From: Adiantum capillus-veneris
Taxonomy: Eukaryota > Streptophyta > Polypodiopsida > Polypodiales > Pteridaceae
DNA length: 64,000 bases
Assembly: GCA_014529385.2 (NCBI GenBank)
Contig: CM043949.1
Span: 147,167,850 to 147,231,849 of the forward strand
Direction of reading: 5' to 3'
Below, piece after piece: positions 54,294 through 64,000 of the stretch (the first letter of the stretch is position 1; the number at the start of each line of letters is the position of its first letter). The notes below the pieces were generated by a model that saw nothing but the letters and a program-made list of their open reading frames with translations, ran no database searches and was not told the DNA's origin. Position numbers and translations under genes: made by a program.

Positions 54294-55198
54294 CGCTAAT
54301 GATAGCCATTTTTTTGCTATCCTAAATTGCCATAGTGAGCTACCTCATGCCCTATCAAAATCACTCAAACACTGTGGCTATCCTCACCCTTTCACTGTAC
54401 ATAGGCGTGTGTGAGCTAGGAGACTTACATCTCCTTAAAAACCCTCAATTAGCTATTCATTGGGCTAGTTGAGCCAAAAAATAATAAAATAAAAAAGAAA
54501 AGTATATTATGGACTTTTTGTGTGTAATATTTCATTGTATATAGGGCCTAAATATAAGAATTTTTTAAATATTTATATCTAGGTGTGTATTTTATTAAAC
54601 CTATGTATGCCTTCTTTCATCCTCTTGCACCATAAGTATATTTTTTGCCAATGTGTATATCCTATAATCTCATATTTTTCTTTTGTACAAATCACCCCCA
54701 CATTTTTACTCTCACCCTTGTGAAAACAAAAAATCGATTTCTACTCTCTTAGTCACGTTTATTATATAATTTTCATTTACTTGCATACTTTTTCCTCTTT
54801 CACCCAATATCCATAATTCTTCCATATATTTTTTATTATGTATTCATTATTCTATCACCATGTGTTCATTGAACTAAAATTTATGAATAGTCCATATAGT
54901 AGTCCCACCATGTATATATTTATTTATTCACCAATGATCCTCCTCCATGCATGTGTAAAGATAACTTGGATGCTATGTATCATGATATGACTCAAGGAGG
55001 GGCCACTAGGAGACTCTTGCACGCATAAAAAACTATCTCCACTTGGATTTGAAGAAGTGACCATGAGCTGAGTAATCAGCTCAATTGCTTGCATAATTTT
55101 TGAAGCTACTATTGATGAGATATGAATTTTATGGTGGATCCCAATCTGCCCACTTTTTCTCACAAGTCACTCCTAGTCTTCTCTCACTTCTTTTCACA

Positions 55199-55202
<4 letters not shown>
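54294..55202. other. AT-rich, no gene recognised
   Basis: Strongly AT-rich (about 54470-54900), with only short chance frames. Confidence 0.5.

Positions 55203-55292
<90 letters not shown>
55203..55292. repeat. (CA)n microsatellite
   Basis: About 45 CA units, ending cactcactcactc. Confidence 0.95.
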
Positions 55293-55297
<5 letters not shown>

Positions 55298-55530
55298 TCA
55301 CTCATTTCTCTCCATCCCTCACTCAAACCTGCACCTTCCATGGTTTCTCTTACCCTCCTCACCATTACTCTCCCCTCTCACACCCATAGATCCCTTTTGA
55401 AGCTCTACCTACATCCACAATCTCTATATCTCTCTCCATTACTCTCATATTACAATTTTATTCTACCCTTTCAAAACTCCATAAAAAATTAGCAACCTAG
55501 CGATACATAATCTCTGTAGAGTGGGGACTT

Positions 55531-56936
<1,406 letters not shown>

Positions 56937-57550
56937 TTACATATTTCACATTTAGCTTACACTCGAGTGTAGAGTCATTGAATGATTACCAGTAGTTTCA
57001 AAATTTAGGAGTTGTTATATAAAAATCAATTTATTGGTCCTTTTATGTTGACTAGTTGGCTAGATTGTCGTATCAACTGGATGACTATTCAGGATTAGCT
57101 ACATTGTATTACGGACATTTCTTTGAAACATAATGTTTCTTGGTTTTTTGATGACTAACCCATCTTTTTGGAGTACTAGAGATGCTTACCATAAGGATAA
57201 GCAAGAACGTGCTTTTTATGTGGATTTATAGGACCTCAAATATTTTGAACAACATAGTTGTAAACTGTTCAGATTTCTCATATGTTTTAGGTTGGAACAA
57301 GTGATAAAATCACAAGGTCTACTTATAAGGGCTAGGGTAGCAAGGGAAGGCACAAAAGGATGTGCAAGTTATAGTATCCTGGATTCTTTCTCAAAACCCT
57401 ACAAGCACTCATGCCAATTGGAAGGCATTAGGCTATCTTTCTAGAAGAAAAGTGCATCTTCTAGTTCTTTGAAGTCCATGTGGTGAATGTAGCCCCCAAC
57501 TCCATGATATTCATGTTTGTACTATGTAGCCTTAAGACACTTCCAAAACA

Positions 57551-60617
<3,067 letters not shown>

Positions 60618-60682
<65 letters not shown>
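60618..60682. repeat. (CA)n microsatellite
   Basis: Uninterrupted CA run of about 32 units. Confidence 0.95.
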
Positions 60683-60686
<4 letters not shown>

Positions 60687-62110
60687 ATATCAAATAACAA
60701 TTATGAAAATCAATACAATAACCACACTAGACATGAATGCTGAGGGATGCATGCTTAATGAGGTTCATTGAGGGGCTTCATACTCTCATTTACTCACAAT
60801 CTATCTATCCACATGCTCCTTGTAGGCATACAATACACACACATAGACAATGGGTGAGGTCTCTTGGGTCTTCTCAACACTTAGTGACTATAAAAATTTC
60901 CCATATTTACTACTACTAGTTGGGAAAAATGGTTTTGGTGAGACACTCCCTAAGGAGTAGATGCATTCTACCTAAAGGAGGTTCCACCACTGGGGATTGG
61001 TAGGTATACCTAAAAATGTAGGGAATTGAAGGGCCACTAAATGGTATTAACACATGAAATCTTTAACCTTAACCCTCCTTTTTAGAAAATTGTTTTTTCT
61101 ATGGAGCACACGATGCCCTTCAAGCTTGGTAGAGAAGTGTTGATAAAGAGTGGCCTTCTCATCATCTTCTCTCTCTCATACACACATACACCTGCACACA
61201 CCGTCTCTTGCTCTTTCACATGCAATAATCCATCTTTCTCCCTCTTAGCAAACAAGTTCCCTCTCAAAAAGTTATCACCCATGCTTCCCACAATTATGAT
61301 CTCCTAAAACACAACGTGCAATCTCCCCGTATCTCTCTGTTTTGCAACATATGGGTGTTTACATGTAGTTTTTCACAAGCTCTCTCTTATTATTAGATTC
61401 ATGCACCCATCCATTGTGAAGATTGGTGGTCCCTACAAATGTCTTAGTAAACCTAGGTCAACAAACTCAACCTAACAAGACTCCCTCATACGTTTGCAAC
61501 AAAGCTTGGGTTAGCATCTAATTGTAATGCCTAGTATTGACCTTTGAAAACCTGACAACTTAAAAATCCTTTGATGAAGGATGATCAACCATTTTTAGTT
61601 GGAAACATTTTGATTCAGGTAGGTGTTTATGCACGTACTTAGTACTAGGTTTTTTGGCTTGTAATTTTTTTGTCCTATTAGTACCTAAAAAAAGAAAATG
61701 CTATTGAGGGTTTGCAAGGCCTATGTACACTCAGATTTTGTTTTTACATTTGACCTCAGATAAGGACACCTAATTCATAATTTTTCATTTTTAGTATAAC
61801 GTAGGAAATTTCTTTGATCTTGTGTCTTTGGTGATATAAGACTTTGGATAAACACTAGGCAATACAATCATTTTGGTATGACCAAATAATATACTCACTA
61901 GATTGTAATGCTACCTTTTCGATTTCCATATGTTGGGCAATCTCTTGCTTATACTTGAATAATCACTCTAACTGGTTCGTATTGCTGCCTTTTAACTTTC
62001 CTTCTATGGTTTCTTTGATTATAGTAAATGGATTTAAAAACTCCTATGAGGGGCTCTAGTGAGTTGGCATGGCATGATGTGGAACATTATAAATCTTACT
62101 GAAAAACAGG
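60683..62110. other. no gene recognised
   Basis: AT-rich, no coding, RNA or repeat signal that I can support. Confidence 0.45.
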
Positions 62111-62509
62111 GGAAGTGACGTCCAAAATTTTGCAATTTTTAACAAAGGCTAGCATATTTAATACAGAGTATACGGTAAAGTTGTTGATGCTTCTTCTTGA
62201 TCTGGGCAGCCCACAAAGGAAATGCATGTGGGTCTCGAATGGACATTTTTTAGTTATCAAAATTTTTGGTAGTTTTAGCTCCCATATTATAGACGCAAGC
62301 CTCATGTGAGGATATTTTTGGAAATGGCTAGGATTGGAGTTTTGGAAACCTTTCTTTAAAAAAAAAACTATTAGACTGAGGAGACTAGAGGTTGAGACTC
62401 TCCACCTAACCATGCCCTATATAGGCCCTGCCTTGCTAATAATAAGCTCCCCTTGATCGCATGGCTCCATCCTGGCCCTTGGCTTGCTCGGTCTTACCCT
62501 AGGCTTGAC
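62111..62509 (-). repeat. LTR (3') of a minus-strand gypsy element, approximate
   Basis: On the minus strand TGTCAAGCCTAGGGTAAG follows the polypurine tract. CCTATATAGGGC near 62420 is TATA-like. The block at 62468-62512 recurs in diverged form at 63470-63535 (catcttggcccctggcttgcc, ctaggcctg-aattact). The distal end is not defined. Confidence 0.45.
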
Positions 62510-62600
62510 ATTACTCCCCCCTTGGAGAAGCTTTTTCGTCCTCAAAAACAAAAGTGGTTGTATCTTCATAAGAACACTAATGTTTTCCACAGTGGCATCC
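62505..62600 (-). pseudogene. gypsy pol 3' end with polypurine tract
   Basis: The minus strand reads TTFVFEDEKASPRGE followed by TAA, typical of the last residues of plant gypsy polyproteins (aromatic, FEDE, then a short tail). The purine tract AAGGGGGGAG lies inside the last codons. The rest of pol is not recognisable at 62.6-63.4 kb. Confidence 0.55.
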
Positions 62601-64000
62601 TTCATGGATCCAACTGTTTATTTGATCGAAACACGGTTTATGAGGAGGTTCAATAAAACCAAGAGTATTATCTTGATTTTCCACAATGTTGTCCCTTTTC
62701 AACCGTCTTGTGTAATCTGCTCATATACATCATATCATGTAGACTCCATTTAGAACTCACTTGAGTATGCTAAACGAATTATCACAACTAAGATGTACCC
62801 AAAAGAATGCCTCTTTTCACTTTCCATGAAAGTAACTGGCTGAAGTAACTTATCAACAAAATATAAGTACTTGACTTGTTATCAATTTTCATCAATAAAC
62901 AACCCCACCATAACTAGTGTTCAAGGTTGAGAACCTGACTTAAACATGAAGGGACTATACCAAGTCACAAACATGATTTACCTTATAGTAAGAAAACTCC
63001 AACTAGAGTGATACATGCTTGCTAATTGGATTGCTTCCAGTGCTAACTTTATGCACTTCACATATCCTTTACACAAGATTACACTTGTAATCTACCTATA
63101 ATCTTTGGATAACTGATAGTATTGACGTGTGCTTCCCTCGATTCACAGACAATCTTCCAAAATGAATGGTATAAACAGGGATCACAATGTTGTACAACAT
63201 TGCAAAGGAATCAACAATGTCATGAATAACCATCTTGGTTAACTTGAAAGATCCATGAACACCCAAATCAAGCAATGACTCTATTGGTGATTTGTAGATC
63301 CAAAAGTAATCTCATTAGAGATAATGCACATAGAGTACAAAATGCTTCATAAACAGCTAATGTGATGAATATGCATGCCACTCCCAATCAGGCTTTGCTA
63401 AACACTAGGGGCCATAACACCTAGTGTGCATGCATTCATTAAAAATAGATTGGAACCTACATATCCATGACCATCTTGGCCCCTGGCTTGCCGACCAATC
63501 TTATCCTAGGCCTGGAATTACTTGCCGATGCTTATGGCGAATGTGATGCTCATACAACACATAAAAAAGGAGTGTAAATAGTTCTAAAAAGAAACTAAAT
63601 CCTTTTTATTGCAATCATTTGCAAGCTTTGTTGATACGTTTGAAACATAATAGAAGGTGAAACATAAATCACTTCTAGGTACAAACAATGAAACATTTTC
63701 ATTAACAACACATAGCCTTGTTATATGCATGAACAACCATCCTCTAATATTGTTCAACACTTGTAACCTTAACAAGTCGTTTTGAAAATGGTCTATAAAA
63801 TGGATTTGACTATCACACAGGGGCTAGTCATGACACATAATTGAAATAGTGGGCACCAGTGTTTGTCCCAGAGACACATATTCTCCACATCTAGAATATT
63901 TCTCAACTAAGGATGTCTGGGAAAAGAACATCCTTCAAGTTTGAGATGTACTTGTGTGCAGAGCTAACCGCAAACACTCTATGATAGGAGTGAGAGGGAC
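62601..64000. other. no gene recognised; diverged LTR-start repeat at 63470-63535
   Basis: 63470-63535 resembles 62468-62512. Otherwise AT-rich sequence without coding signal. Confidence 0.4.

Noticed and set aside
55203-55292. His-Thr repeat protein
   Set aside because: Translation of a (CA)n microsatellite. No flanking coding signal.

Overview
The window is repeat-dense land-plant nuclear DNA. Remnants of PLS-class pentatricopeptide-repeat (PPR) genes, plant-type Ty1/copia, Ty3/gypsy and CACTA elements, and long GA/CT/CA microsatellites suggest a large TE-rich plant genome. A fern or another seedless plant is my best guess, from the PPR style and element density, but the sequence does not prove it. 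I see no intact single-copy host gene. Nearly everything recognisable is a mobile element or a broken gene.

Layout. 0-0.44 kb: tail of a Ty3/gypsy integrase fragment. 0.9-5.1 kb: two SINE-like tRNA-derived repeats flank a 323-bp tandem duplication and a scrambled minus-strand PPR pseudogene cluster. 5.1-10.5 kb: gene-poor, AT-rich. 10.5-18.6 kb: a copia element (LTR, gag, protease, part of integrase) interrupted at 13.33 kb by a second, nearly full-length but decayed copia element. The second element's 3' LTR is cut by a further LTR (18.60-19.52 kb, minus strand). 20.4-38.3 kb: a composite Ty3-like region bounded by two related ~0.56-0.6 kb LTRs. It carries gag with four zinc knuckles, retropepsin-like domains and a repeated W[VI]PK protein, and lacks a recognisable reverse transcriptase. 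It has been invaded by a copia LTR, a minus-strand Ty3 gag with its own 5' LTR, and a decayed CACTA element whose right terminus is visible at 34.52 kb. 40.1-56.9 kb: two ~1.35-1.4 kb LTR-like repeats bracket a broken Ty3 element (gag, an antisense ORF, integrase C-terminus) and, between about 44.5 and 54 kb, a quite different unit. 57-64 kb: gene-poor, with the 3' end of another minus-strand gypsy element at 62.5 kb.

The outstanding region is 44.5-54 kb. It holds four spliced genes in alternating orientation: (1) a plus-strand transposase-like gene with two Asp, a CxxC and a Glu laid out as in RNase H-fold transposases; (2) a minus-strand gene of unknown function; (3) a plus-strand five-exon gene encoding a histone H3 domain joined to a Ulp1/SENP-type cysteine protease domain; (4) a minus-strand gene of unknown function. 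The H3 domain has a canonical-looking H3 tail start and a CENP-A-flavoured core. Genes 2 and 3 diverge from a GC-rich 0.8-kb region containing two copies of a ~218-bp repeat. That repeat carries ACGTCA (both copies) and an E2F-consensus site (one copy), motifs typical of histone and S-phase promoters. I interpret the block as a DNA transposon that captured a histone H3 variant and a SUMO-protease fold. This copy is decayed: gene 1 has a frame-breaking 139-bp duplication and two TAG stops, gene 3 has a single TAG, and gene 2 has frameshifts. Element termini were not resolved.
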